Shown: positions 26,281 through 35,621 of the stretch, piece after piece | Layout: each line of letters begins with the position of its first letter | Numbering within the stretch: the first letter of the stretch is position 1 | NCBI GenBank assembly: GCA_013289875.1 | Contig: JABCZC010000027.1 | Span: forward strand, 1 to 62,713 | Length of the DNA stretch: 62,713 nucleotides | From: Acidobacteriota bacterium | Lineage (GTDB): Bacteria > Acidobacteriota > Terriglobia > Terriglobales > Acidobacteriaceae | Reading direction: 5' to 3' | Translations under genes and position numbers: made by a program | Notes under the pieces: model-generated | What the model saw: only the letters and a program-made list of their open reading frames with translations | What the model was told of the DNA's origin: nothing | Database searches by the model: none

Positions 26281-26877
26281 TTACTTGACGCCGTTGCTGG
26301 GATTCCAGGAGCCTTGCAGCTTGCGCACATAGATGATCTGGCCGGTGTGATAGGCGTTGTGCGTGCTGATGTTCGCGATAGTCGGCGCGATCTTCTGCAA
26401 GGTCGTGTCATCGGCGTGGGCGACCAGGTCTTCGAGCGCGGTGAGGACGGCGTCGAGGTCGCTTACAGTTTTGGCCCAGGTGCCAGGATCGAAGTCGTTG
26501 AAGGTTTCGTCATTGTTGCTGGGCACCGGTGGAGGCTTCTCGCCCTTGAGCCGGGCGAGGGAATTGGTATTCCAGAAGAGCAGATGATACGTCAACATTC
26601 CCACGGAGTGGTTGGCGTTGGGATCGAGCTTGCCGGCTGCGTTGGTCGGAATCCACTTTGCCTGGTCTGCGGTGAGGCCGGCTACGGCGGTGTTGACCGG
26701 GACGAACCAGTCGGCCTGGTTGTGCGTCGAGCGGAGTTGCTGGAGCAGGATGCTGCGCAGTGTCGGCGGAGGCTGGGGCGTTTTGGCTGCCTGAGTTAGC
26801 GCAAGCGGGCCTACCAGGGTTGCCGCGAAAAGAACTATCGGGATACGGAGCAGCGAAGGAGCAAGTGGGCGCGCCAT
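26281..26877 (-). CDS. Secreted DinB-superfamily protein
   Basis: The 198-residue protein has a signal peptide (MARPLAPSLLRIPIVLFAAT, cleavage near LTQAA). A DinB/YfiT four-helix bundle follows, whose His triad can be seen at HNQADWFV (about residue 52), HSVGMLTYHLLFW (about 90) and HNAYHTGQIIYV (about 176). DinB-like proteins bind a metal and often act as thiol-dependent transferases in the cytoplasm; the secreted location is common in Acidobacteriota but its role is unknown. The ATG at 26877 starts the signal peptide. The gene lies alone, convergent with yjbQ, 65 bases away. Confidence 0.85.
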   Translation of the reverse strand: MARPLAPSLLRIPIVLFAATLVGPLALTQAAKTPQPPPTLRSILLQQLRSTHNQADWFVPVNTAVAGLTADQAKWIPTNAAGKLDPNANHSVGMLTYHLLFWNTNSLARLKGEKPPPVPSNNDETFNDFDPGTWAKTVSDLDAVLTALEDLVAHADDTTLQKIAPTIANISTHNAYHTGQIIYVRKLQGSWNPSNGVK

Positions 26878-26950
26878 GCGGGAATTGTAGCTCGCGGGCT
26901 GCGAGTCGTGCTCAGCTTGCCGCACGTGCGAAATCGGACCAATGTGAAGC

Positions 26951-26981
26951 GCCTCGTCCAGCTGAACAGCGTGGACGAGGC
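26951..26981. other. Strong hairpin between the DinB and SYLF genes
   Basis: The arms GCCTCGTCCA (26951-26960) and TGGACGAGGC (26972-26981) pair perfectly. The interior also pairs as GCTG/CAGC, giving a stem of about 14 pairs with one bulge. No T-tract follows on either strand, so a terminator is only one option; a regulatory RNA structure is another. Confidence 0.6.
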
Positions 26982-27013
26982 AATGGGTTTTAGCGAATGG
27001 TGGGTGAGGCTGT

Positions 27014-27036
27014 AGCCTGTGTTTCTGCTACAGGCT
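27014..27036 (-). terminator. Hairpin just after the SYLF gene
   Basis: On the minus strand the arms AGCCTGT and ACAGGCT enclose nine bases, starting two bases after the TAA of the SYLF gene. The T-tract is weak, so the assignment as a terminator is tentative. Confidence 0.45.
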
Positions 27037-27038
27037 TC

Positions 27039-27740
27039 TTAGTCTGAGTGCGTTGGAATTTTGCTGTTGAGCAATGAAGCAAAGGACGCGCCCGCAGAGG
27101 TAGCTGTAACGGAGCCAGTGCGAACGATATCGTCTGCGCTGACCGATTTATCGTAAAGGCGCTGGTTGGCGTCAGAGTCGGGTGACAGACTGGCTCCATT
27201 CAGGGACACGCCGGCGAAAAGGCCCGAGGTCCTGGAGTAGGTCAAAATGTCAGACCCGCCTATAGAACCGGCGCCAGCGGAAGCACCAGGTCCAGCTGCC
27301 GCGCTAACATCGCTGCCGACCTTGACTTTGCCACTCAGCACCTTGGCTACAGCACCTTTAGTCATAATCGCGAGGACATAATCCGTCGACGTTCCGCCGA
27401 GTTGAAAACCGGCGCTGGCGCCACCGATGCTATACATGGCGGGCTGCGACCATTTGCCTTTGAAGTTGCTGCCTGTGCGGCAACTCATTGGCCCGCGACC
27501 GCCGCTTCCTCCAATGCCTACAGCGAACTTCTTCACGCTGGGCAGAACCATGATGCAATCGGCTTTCTCCAGCACGCCGCGTGGAACGTCTTGGCTACTG
27601 ACCATCGCCTGTAACACCGTAGCGGCATTCCGGATGGTCTCTTCGTCCTTGGTTTTGTCGGCCCCGAACACGGGCAGGCTCGAGCTAACCAGGAGCGCGG
27701 ATGTGAGCAAACTGAGCACAACTGTCTTGTTACGTGGCAT
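27039..27740 (-). CDS. Secreted SYLF-domain (Ysc84-like) protein
   Basis: The 233-residue protein has a signal peptide (VVLSLLTSALLVSSSLPVFG, cleavage near FGA). A SYLF domain fills the remainder: ADCIMVLPSVKKFAVGIGGSG, then GGASAGFQLGGTSTDYVLAI and TSGLFAGVSLNGASLSPDSD, and it ends with LLNSKI. SYLF domains bind lipid or actin in eukaryotes; secreted bacterial versions are common but uncharacterised. The ATG at 27740 follows AAAGGTGG at suitable distance. A truncated relative of its last 60 residues is found at 33312-33497. Confidence 0.88.
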   Translation of the reverse strand: MPRNKTVVLSLLTSALLVSSSLPVFGADKTKDEETIRNAATVLQAMVSSQDVPRGVLEKADCIMVLPSVKKFAVGIGGSGGRGPMSCRTGSNFKGKWSQPAMYSIGGASAGFQLGGTSTDYVLAIMTKGAVAKVLSGKVKVGSDVSAAAGPGASAGAGSIGGSDILTYSRTSGLFAGVSLNGASLSPDSDANQRLYDKSVSADDIVRTGSVTATSAGASFASLLNSKIPTHSD

Positions 27741-27854
27741 AGAGATAGCACCACCTTTCGTGAGCGCAAGCATACCAGATGTGACCGATCTTGGCTCCCT
27801 GAAACATCGCGAAAGCGCCTTGGAGGTCCCTGAGGGAGGCGCGACGAATCGCCC

Positions 27855-29279
27855 TCACTTGCCTGGTAGCCGGTCCGTGATGAAGTCCGAGATACGGGTC
27901 GCGGCTGGTGGGTCCATGTTTGACAGCACGGCGACGACATAGCCTGGCCCGGGACATATCTTCAGGTCGCCGTTCATCCCGGGAGCGCCGCCTCCATGGC
28001 CGAAGCATCGCGTGCCATTGATCGTGCGATCCTCGAAGCCGTAGGCGTAGCTGCCTGTCGGTCCAGGCACCTTTCCTGCGGTCAGCAGTTCGGTGTAGTG
28101 CGCGTCGAGCAGTTTGTTCTGCTGCAGGGCGTTTGCGAACCTCAGCAAGTCCCCGACGGTCGTGTAGCCGCCGCCGGCTGAAGTTCCGCGCCAGGGCAGC
28201 GTGTCCGTGTTGGGATGTACACTGCCGCCACCCATGGCTGTATATCCGACACTGCGATCCGTTACCGGCTGGTTTTCGGGCTCGGAGCCGGTTGAGGTCA
28301 TGCCGGCGGGCTCGTAGATGTGCTCGCGCACGTAGTCGTAATAGCTCTCGCCGCTCACTTTTTCGATCACCACGCCGAGTAGAATGAAGCCGTAATTGCT
28401 GTACTCCCAGCGTCCGCTGGATGGCGCGAATCCGAGTCCGCGGTTGCCGTAGAGCTTCACATAGTCCTGCAGTGTACGCAGTTCCTGTCGATGCGCGTCA
28501 AATTCGGGACCGAAGATGTCGCCGGTGCCGCCGGTGTGCGTCAACAGGTGATGGATCGTTACCTGTGAGGTGACATCCTTGTTGGGATAGTCGGTGAGAT
28601 ACTTCCCCAGCGGATCGTTGAGTCCAAGCTTGCCTGCCTGAGCCAGCTGCAGAATCGCCGTCGCAGTGAACATCTTGTTCATGGAGCCGATGCGGAAGCG
28701 CGTATTGAGCGTGTTCGGAAGTTTGTGCTCGCGGTCAGCGAGACCGTAGGCTTCGGCGAATACCGGCTTGCCGTCTTTTGCCACGAGTGCGGCTCCGGCA
28801 AAGCTGCCGTCGGCTGAGTCCTTCTCAAGTTTCTTTTGCAAGGCGGTGATTAATTCGCTCTCACTCAGATGGGGCTGCGGAAAGTCGGCCGGAGTGGGAA
28901 TTGCCCGCAGCTCGAAGCGAATGATGGCGTGAGGTTCGGCGGCGTCTTCTTGCACGGTCAATCGAGCAAACTGATCGGAGCCGCGCTCCTTCAGGAGAAC
29001 GACCAGTGTTGTAGGCGAGGACGCTTCGACCTTTTTGAGCTCAAAGCCGCCGGTGCGCTGGCGGAAGTCCCACTCCTGATCGAGGTGCGCTGCTCTCCAT
29101 GGAATATTCTTTTCGAGGAATGCTCCGTATGCTTCGCGGTCGGTGCCGTTGAAAAGTTTAAGCCAGGCGGCGAACTGTTGTGCGGCGGGTGTGTCGGGAA
29201 GGGTATTGGCGAGCTGCGCCTGCTGGGCACAGGCCACGAAAACAAACAGCGTCAGAGCGAACAGTCTGGCGAGCCGCAT
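27855..29279 (-). CDS. Exported serine hydrolase of the beta-lactamase/PBP4* family
   Basis: The 474-residue protein has a signal peptide with LFVFVAC at its end (possibly a lipoprotein, though the lipobox is weak). Residues about 25-135 are a small alpha/beta domain. The class C beta-lactamase-like domain (about 145-470) has the nucleophile motif SMNK in RIGSMNKMF, the second motif YSN in WEYSNYGFILLG, and HGG in CFGHGGGAPG. Family members are peptidases or esterases acting on D-amino acid or ester bonds; resistance cannot be assumed. The following gene starts about 100 bases away, and the upstream membrane gene ends only six bases before its ATG, so the two are probably one transcript. Confidence 0.9.
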   Translation of the reverse strand: MRLARLFALTLFVFVACAQQAQLANTLPDTPAAQQFAAWLKLFNGTDREAYGAFLEKNIPWRAAHLDQEWDFRQRTGGFELKKVEASSPTTLVVLLKERGSDQFARLTVQEDAAEPHAIIRFELRAIPTPADFPQPHLSESELITALQKKLEKDSADGSFAGAALVAKDGKPVFAEAYGLADREHKLPNTLNTRFRIGSMNKMFTATAILQLAQAGKLGLNDPLGKYLTDYPNKDVTSQVTIHHLLTHTGGTGDIFGPEFDAHRQELRTLQDYVKLYGNRGLGFAPSSGRWEYSNYGFILLGVVIEKVSGESYYDYVREHIYEPAGMTSTGSEPENQPVTDRSVGYTAMGGGSVHPNTDTLPWRGTSAGGGYTTVGDLLRFANALQQNKLLDAHYTELLTAGKVPGPTGSYAYGFEDRTINGTRCFGHGGGAPGMNGDLKICPGPGYVVAVLSNMDPPAATRISDFITDRLPGK

Positions 29280-29285
29280 GAGGGA

Positions 29286-30200
29286 TTAGACGACAAGGTC
29301 CTTTGTTCGTGAGGCGCGCGATTCCGGGGATTCAGCAAACCGGGGCGATTTGTCTTCCGGCAGGGCATAGGCGAGCAGCAGGATGGCTCCCGCGAAAAGC
29401 GCAGTGTCGAAGATATAGTTGACGGCCTCGATGAGCTGCATGCCGTCTTTTGCGGGAATGAGCATCGGCGCATAGACGACGACAGTGAGCAGCAGCATCC
29501 ACAGGCCGAGGCAGGCCGTGGCGATGCGAGCCTTCCAGTTGACTAAAACCGCGATGGCGGCGATCGCGAGGAGAATCGCGGTAACTGTGGCCCAGACATG
29601 CGGCCAGAAGAGCCAGGGCGGCGAGAGCTTTTCGAGCGGCACGCCGGGGGCGTTCTGCGGATGCAGGATATGCATGATGGCGAAGAAGAGGAAGGGAATG
29701 GCCATGCCCACCCGTCCGATAGGAACGAGCAGCTTCGAGCGCGGAGCGTGCGCTCCGGCGAAGGCAAGGAAGCCGGCGGCAAAAGAGGTTTCGCGGAGTA
29801 CAACCGTCCAGCCGAAGCGGTCGTGCGGACTCGCAATGGCGCCCGGAAGGTGGAGCGTCAGCACAAAGATCAGGAACATGACGGCGGTCAGCGTGGAAGA
29901 AAGCCTGACGTAGCGGTTCCACACAAGGCTTAGCGCGCTGGCGAGCAGGGCGAGTCCAAAGAAGACGACCCAGAAGGGATGGAACGGGAGCCAGCGGGGA
30001 ACCATCTGCCCGAAAGGTCCGATGTTGACCATGTGCTCTGCTCCAAAGCAGGCTAGCCCCGCGGCGGCGAAGGCGCGACCGAAGACGATTACCTTCTCGA
30101 TCCCGGCGGCAGCCATGAAGTCGTGTCGCGCCGAGAGGAGGCCCAGGATGAGAAAGACCAGTCCTGTAAACAACGGCCAGAAGATGTAGTGTGAGAACAC
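29286..30200 (-). CDS. Multi-helix membrane protein (DoxX-like appearance)
   Basis: The 304-residue protein has about eight hydrophobic helices, including FWPLFTGLVFLILGLLSA, FAAAGLACFGAEHMV, WVVFFGLALLASALSLVW and WATVTAILLAIAAIAVLV. The GAEHMVNIG and FFAIMHILHPQNAPGVPLE segments resemble DoxX-like proteins, but the function is unknown. The GTG at 30200 is preferred: AGAGG lies six bases upstream, while the ATG at 30230 has no ribosome site. It is followed six bases later by the serine hydrolase gene, suggesting an operon. Confidence 0.75.
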   Translation of the reverse strand: MFSHYIFWPLFTGLVFLILGLLSARHDFMAAAGIEKVIVFGRAFAAAGLACFGAEHMVNIGPFGQMVPRWLPFHPFWVVFFGLALLASALSLVWNRYVRLSSTLTAVMFLIFVLTLHLPGAIASPHDRFGWTVVLRETSFAAGFLAFAGAHAPRSKLLVPIGRVGMAIPFLFFAIMHILHPQNAPGVPLEKLSPPWLFWPHVWATVTAILLAIAAIAVLVNWKARIATACLGLWMLLLTVVVYAPMLIPAKDGMQLIEAVNYIFDTALFAGAILLLAYALPEDKSPRFAESPESRASRTKDLVV

Positions 30201-30306
30201 TAAAGACCTCTTTCCTGCGGAGGCACACATCCGCGAAGCTTCGACCGGAACCGCTGAGTTGGTCCGATGCTACCTGCGCGATTGCGCGGATGCCATAGCC
30301 ACTTGA

Positions 30307-31593
<1,287 letters not shown>

Positions 31594-31614
31594 CCCGCTT
31601 TTGTTTAAGTAACT

Positions 31615-32145
31615 ATGACAGTTACATGGGTGATTCTGGCCGGGTTGCCAGGTACGGGCAAGAGCACGCTGGCGAGGGCATTGGCGCCCCGGCTGGATGG
31701 AGTTGTCCTGGATAAGGACCGGGTGCGGGAGGCGCTGTTTCCCGGCGCGATGACGGATTACTCACGCGAGCAGGACGATCTTTGCATGCGCGCGATGCTG
31801 GAAGCGGCGGCATATCTGACCGAGCGGCATCGGGTGGAGTTCATCTTTCTCGATGGGCGGACATTTTCCAGACACCAGCAGATCAATGAGGTCGTGCAGG
31901 CCGCAGAGCAGGCCGGCGCGAGGTGGCGGATTCTGCATGTGATGTGTTCGGACGCGGTGGCCGAGGCGCGGTTGAGCCGTCCGGACGCCGAGAATCCGGC
32001 GAAGAATCGCGATGTGGCGCTTTATCGGGATATTAAGAATCGTTTCGAGGCGATTGCGTATCCGAACCTGGAGGCGGACACTACGGACGGTGTGGATACC
32101 GTGGTCGAGGATGTCCGCCACTATCTGATGAATTCGAAGGAGTGA
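31615..32145 (+). CDS. P-loop kinase-like ATPase
   Basis: The 176-residue protein has Walker A GLPGTGKST at residues 10-18. FIFLDGRTFSRHQQIN follows, and then an Arg-rich lid (EARLSRPDAENPAKNRDVALYRD). It belongs to the AAA_33/zeta-toxin-like small-molecule or nucleotide kinase group; the substrate is unknown. No antitoxin-like gene is adjacent. The alcohol dehydrogenase starts five bases after its stop, so translational coupling is likely. Confidence 0.88.
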   Translation: MTVTWVILAGLPGTGKSTLARALAPRLDGVVLDKDRVREALFPGAMTDYSREQDDLCMRAMLEAAAYLTERHRVEFIFLDGRTFSRHQQINEVVQAAEQAGARWRILHVMCSDAVAEARLSRPDAENPAKNRDVALYRDIKNRFEAIAYPNLEADTTDGVDTVVEDVRHYLMNSKE

Positions 32146-32150
32146 TTCGT

Positions 32151-33176
32151 ATGGCTAAGACGAAGACGGGGCGGTATGCGCAGGTAGTAAAGAAGGGCGG
32201 TCCGCTGGAACTGGTGACGCGTGAAGTTCCGGAGCCGGGGCCGGGACAGGTGCGGGTGCGGGTGCAGGCGTGCGGGGTTTGCCACAGCGATGCGGTGACG
32301 ATGTACGGCGTCTTTCCGATCGATTATCCGCGTGTGCCCGGGCATGAAGTCGTCGGGACCGTGGATGCTGTTGGCGAAGGCGTGACCCAATGGAAAGCGG
32401 GCCAGCGCGTGGGGATCGGCTGGTATGGCGGTCACTGCGGCAAGTGCGAACCGTGCCGGCGCGGCGACCATATCTGCTGCGTGATCCTGCAAATTCCGGG
32501 GATCAGCTATGACGGCGGGTATGCAGACTACGTTGTCGCTCCGGCGATGGCGCTGGCGGCAATGCCGGATTCGCTGTCGGGCGTCGAGGCAGGTCCGCTG
32601 CTGTGCGCGGGCCTCACGACCTTCAATGCGATACGCAACAGCGGGGCGCGGCCTCCGGATGTGGTTGCAGTTCTGGGCATGGGCGGACTTGGACATCTGG
32701 GCGTTCAATATGCGGCGAAAATGGGTTACACGACCGTCGCCATTGCGCGCGGCGCAGACAAGGCGAAGTTCGCGCATGAGCTGGGTGCGCACTATTACAT
32801 CGATAACGCGGCTCAAGATGTGGCGGCGGAATTGCAAAAGCTGGGCGGCGCTCGCAGTATTATCGCCACGGTAACCGATGCCGACGCAATGTCGTCGTCG
32901 ATTGGTGGTCTCGGCCACCAGGGCAACCTGGTGATTCTGGGAATTCCGAGCGAGCCTCTGAAGGTTCCGGCGGTGCCTCTGGTGATGCAGAAGCGGGCGG
33001 TGGTTGGTTGGCCCAGCGGGACGTCGATCGACTCCGAAGATACGCTGAAATTCAGCGCGATCACCGGCGTAAAGGCGCTGATTGAGAAGTATCCGCTGGA
33101 CAAGGCTCCCGAGGCCTTCGAGCGCATGATGAGTGGGAAGGCGCGGTTCAGGGTGGTGCTTGAGATGGGGGGGTAA
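32151..33176 (+). CDS. Zinc-dependent alcohol dehydrogenase
   Basis: The 341-residue medium-chain dehydrogenase oxidises alcohols or reduces aldehydes with NAD(P). The catalytic zinc ligands are in CGVCHSD and GHEVVG, and structural zinc cysteines in GHCGKCEPCRRGDHICC. The Rossmann motif is VAVLGMGGLGHLGVQYA. The start at 32151 is set by AAGGAG seven bases before it. It is the last gene of the esterase-kinase-dehydrogenase run. A 19-codon remnant resembling its 3' end lies at 35514-35570. Confidence 0.93.
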   Translation: MAKTKTGRYAQVVKKGGPLELVTREVPEPGPGQVRVRVQACGVCHSDAVTMYGVFPIDYPRVPGHEVVGTVDAVGEGVTQWKAGQRVGIGWYGGHCGKCEPCRRGDHICCVILQIPGISYDGGYADYVVAPAMALAAMPDSLSGVEAGPLLCAGLTTFNAIRNSGARPPDVVAVLGMGGLGHLGVQYAAKMGYTTVAIARGADKAKFAHELGAHYYIDNAAQDVAAELQKLGGARSIIATVTDADAMSSSIGGLGHQGNLVILGIPSEPLKVPAVPLVMQKRAVVGWPSGTSIDSEDTLKFSAITGVKALIEKYPLDKAPEAFERMMSGKARFRVVLEMGG

Positions 33177-33183
33177 GTCTATG

Positions 33184-33214
33184 GCCTCCGGCCGGTTCCC
33201 ATCTGGTCGGAGGC
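33184..33214 (+). terminator. Hairpin after the alcohol dehydrogenase gene
   Basis: The arms GCCTCCG (33184-33190) and CGGAGGC (33208-33214) pair with a 17-base loop, seven bases after the stop codon. TTCCC follows rather than a full T-tract, so it is a tentative terminator. Confidence 0.45.
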
Positions 33215-33311
33215 TTCCCGGCAGTCCCGTTGCTGCTCAATGAAATAAAGGGTGATTTGCCCATCAGCAATGTCAATGTAAGACAGAGAGATCTTCTGTG
33301 AGAGCAGCTTC

Positions 33312-33497
33312 TCACTTGGCGTGCTTTGAGATTTGCGTATTGAGCAAAGAAACCAGGGGCTGGCCCCCGGGCGTGGGCTTGGCAACGTTGCCGACTACGA
33401 TTTCTCGCGCGCTGAGCGGCTTTCCGTAACGCTCATTGGCATCGCTGTCCGGGGACAAGGAGGAACCGTTGAGAGACATACCGGCGAACAGTCCATT
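33312..33497 (-). pseudogene. 3' remnant of a SYLF-domain gene
   Basis: About 61 codons encode NGLFAGMSLNGSSLSPDSDA and onward to a final LLNTQISKHAK. This corresponds to the last quarter of the intact SYLF protein at 27039-27740 (GLFAGVSLNGASLSPDSD, ending LLNSKIPTHSD). No signal peptide or first three quarters of the domain is present. The frame extends to 33593 as non-homologous sequence overlapping the next gene's start. Confidence 0.72.
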
Positions 33498-33552
33498 CAG
33501 GCTCCGGTCCGGCAGTTGCCGCAGGGACCGGAACGCGTATAGGCTTTTTGGC

Positions 33553-34068
33553 ATGTCTAAGACTCGTCTCTCCGTCGCAGTGCTGTTAGGCATGGGAATC
33601 GCCCTCGGTTTCAGTCATCCTTTGGCTGTTTCCCAATCATCAGCTCCCACTCAGCCGTCTGCCCCGCTCAAGGAGATTCATGTTGACCGGAGATGCAAGA
33701 TTTTGCAGGAGGAGAGCGACGCGCTCTCAGACCTTACCGAAGCGGATCTTCGAAATGACCACGCTATCTGCCACCTGGAGAGCGTACTCACCTCTCACCA
33801 TATCGAGGAGGCTCTTAGGGACGGCGTGATGCAACGCAACAAGGTCACAGTTGCGGAGCAGGAATACCTTCTCCAAAATGTGACCTCCGCGCCGGTTACG
33901 TTTGTCGTTGAGCATGTTTTGCCCGACGACTGGAAGGTCGATTCCGATCCCCAACCCGTAAAGGTCGTCGACAATAAGGCATTCTTTCGAGTGAATGCGG
34001 AGCCTGGTCAAATCGTGCGATTGCATGTGGGCGAGCACCACGCAGATCCCGTTCCAGATGCCGACTGA
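33553..34068 (+). CDS. Secreted protein of unknown function
   Basis: The 171-residue protein has a signal peptide (LSVAVLLGMGIALGFSHP). The second half is VTVAEQEYLLQNVTSAPVTF and onward through VEHVLPDDWKVDSDPQP to VRLHVGEHH, a beta-rich pattern reminiscent of DUF4139-type segments, but I cannot name it. The start at 33553 begins the signal peptide. It stands alone. From 34069 to 34316 no other gene is seen. Confidence 0.7.
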   Translation: MSKTRLSVAVLLGMGIALGFSHPLAVSQSSAPTQPSAPLKEIHVDRRCKILQEESDALSDLTEADLRNDHAICHLESVLTSHHIEEALRDGVMQRNKVTVAEQEYLLQNVTSAPVTFVVEHVLPDDWKVDSDPQPVKVVDNKAFFRVNAEPGQIVRLHVGEHHADPVPDAD

Positions 34069-34316
34069 GACAACCGATAACGTTCGAAGCAGCGCCCGCT
34101 GAAGTAGATGATAAGCGGGCTCATCGTACACTCGAAATCCTGAAGTGCTATTCGACGCTAAGAAGCGGACCGTATACCTTCCTGTCGCGTTTCTTGTAGC
34201 CGGTTCTCTCGCTGTTGGTCATCACCTTCGTGGCCAGCCGGAGATCCCTGCTTTGTCTTGACGAGAGTCGCGGCGCAGGCTGCGACCTAATGCACGGTGC
34301 AGCATCCTTTACAGGT

Positions 34317-35444
34317 ATGTCTAAATATTCGCATTTATTTTCTCCCCTTCGTGTGGGTGCTTTGCGACTGAAGCACCGTGTGGTGATGGCTCCGTTGACG
34401 CGGATGCGTTCTACGCAGCCGGGTGATGTTCCGAACGAATTGATGGCCACCTATTATGGGCAGCGGGCGTCGGATTGTGGATTGATTATCACCGAGGCGA
34501 CGCAGATTTCGCTGATCGGCAAGGGCTATCCGGCGGCGCCGGGGATTCATTCGCAGGATCAGGTAAAGGGATGGAAGAAGGTTGTCGAGGCTGTCCATGC
34601 CAAGGGCGGGTTTATCTTCCTGCAGCTTTGGCATGTGGGGCGCATCTCGCACAGCTCGCTGCATCCGAAGGACGGCTTGCCGGTTGCGCCTTCGGCGATT
34701 GCTCCCGCAGGGACGACGTTTTCTGCAGACTTTCAGCGGGTTCCGTTTGAGACGCCTCGGGCACTGGAGACGGCGGAGCTGCCGGGTGTAGTGGCGCAGT
34801 ATCGCAGGGCGGCGGAGAATGCGAAGGCCGCGGGCTTCGATGGCGTCGAGATTCATTCGGCGAATGGTTATCTGCTGGACCAGTTTCTGCAGGACAGCAC
34901 AAACAAACGTTCAGATGGGTACGGCGGGTCGATTGAGAATTGCGCGCGGTTGTTGATGGAAGTGGCCGATGCGGTGATTGCGGTGTGGGGTAAGGATCGC
35001 GTGGGCGTGCGGCTGGCTCCCTATGGAAAATTCAACGATATGGGCGACAGCGATCCGGAGAAACTGTTTGCGTATGTGCTGAAGTCACTCGGCGAGAAGG
35101 GTGTGGCGTATGCGCATGTAATCGAGCCGCGGGCGACGAATCCAGGCTCGGGCGGCCCGATTGTTTATGAGGCTCCGCGAACGGCAGAGATTTTCCGTAG
35201 TGCTTTTCCGGGCGTGCTGATTTCGGTGGGCGGATACACGGCGGAAGATGCGGAGGCGACGGTGGCGCAGGGGCTGGCGGACGCGGTGGCGTTCGGGCGG
35301 CTGTTTATTGCGAATCCCGACCTGCCGGAGCGGCTGCGGCTGGATGCTGATCTGAACAAGCCGGATCGGTCAACCTTCTACGGCGGCGATGAGAAGGGAT
35401 ACACGGATTATCCCGAGCTGGAAGTAGAGACGCTCGGTAAGTAA
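34317..35444 (+). CDS. Old Yellow Enzyme family alkene reductase
   Basis: The 375-residue flavoprotein reduces activated C=C bonds with NAD(P)H and FMN. Visible features are the N-terminal LFSPLRVGALRLKHRVVMAPLTRMRS, the substrate-contact pair in FLQLWHVGRISHS, EIHSANGYLLDQFLQ, RSDGYGGSIENCARLL, and FMN-phosphate loop GGYTAEDAE/VAFGRLFIANPDLPERL. Lengths and motifs fit NemA-like enzymes. The ATG at 34317 aligns with the family; upstream in-frame codons do not. The gene is followed by a hairpin repeat copy and an alcohol dehydrogenase remnant. Confidence 0.94.
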   Translation: MSKYSHLFSPLRVGALRLKHRVVMAPLTRMRSTQPGDVPNELMATYYGQRASDCGLIITEATQISLIGKGYPAAPGIHSQDQVKGWKKVVEAVHAKGGFIFLQLWHVGRISHSSLHPKDGLPVAPSAIAPAGTTFSADFQRVPFETPRALETAELPGVVAQYRRAAENAKAAGFDGVEIHSANGYLLDQFLQDSTNKRSDGYGGSIENCARLLMEVADAVIAVWGKDRVGVRLAPYGKFNDMGDSDPEKLFAYVLKSLGEKGVAYAHVIEPRATNPGSGGPIVYEAPRTAEIFRSAFPGVLISVGGYTAEDAEATVAQGLADAVAFGRLFIANPDLPERLRLDADLNKPDRSTFYGGDEKGYTDYPELEVETLGK

Positions 35445-35480
35445 GACCGCCTCTTAAGACCCGGTCTGCGGTGAAGTCCA

Positions 35481-35508
35481 GGTTCGAGAATCCGGACGTG
35501 GGCACCCC
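35481..35508 (+). repeat. Hairpin repeat family, copy A (partial)
   Basis: This copy keeps CGAGAATCCGGACGTGGGCA followed by CCCC. The left arm of the hairpin (CCCACGTC in copy C) is degraded. It ends six bases before the alcohol dehydrogenase remnant. Confidence 0.65.
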
Positions 35509-35513
35509 ATGAG

Positions 35514-35570
35514 GCATTCGACCAGACAATGAGCGGGAAGGAGCGATTCAGGGTGGTGCTGGAGACGTAG
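35514..35570 (+). pseudogene. 3' remnant of an alcohol dehydrogenase gene
   Basis: Eighteen codons and a TAG encode AFDQTMSGKERFRVVLET. The intact dehydrogenase at 32151-33176 ends AFERMMSGKARFRVVLEMGG. By eye the DNA is about 80 percent identical over 57 bases. No more of the gene is present; the fragment begins six bases after the hairpin repeat copy A. Confidence 0.72.
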
Positions 35571-35594
35571 AGGCAACGCTTAGTTAGCGGAAGG

Positions 35595-35617
35595 AGCGAG
35601 CCCCGTGAGGGCTCGCT
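35595..35617. terminator. Hairpin between convergent genes
   Basis: The arms AGCGAGCCC (35595-35603) and GGGCTCGCT (35609-35617) pair perfectly around CGTGA. It lies five bases after the TonB-C gene on the minus strand and could serve both directions, though T-tracts are weak. Confidence 0.6.
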
Positions 35618-35621
35618 ATTA

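Noticed and set aside
31615..33176. P-loop kinase as the toxin of a zeta-type toxin-antitoxin system
   Set aside because: No small antitoxin gene precedes it and it is coupled to an alcohol dehydrogenase, so a metabolic kinase is more likely.
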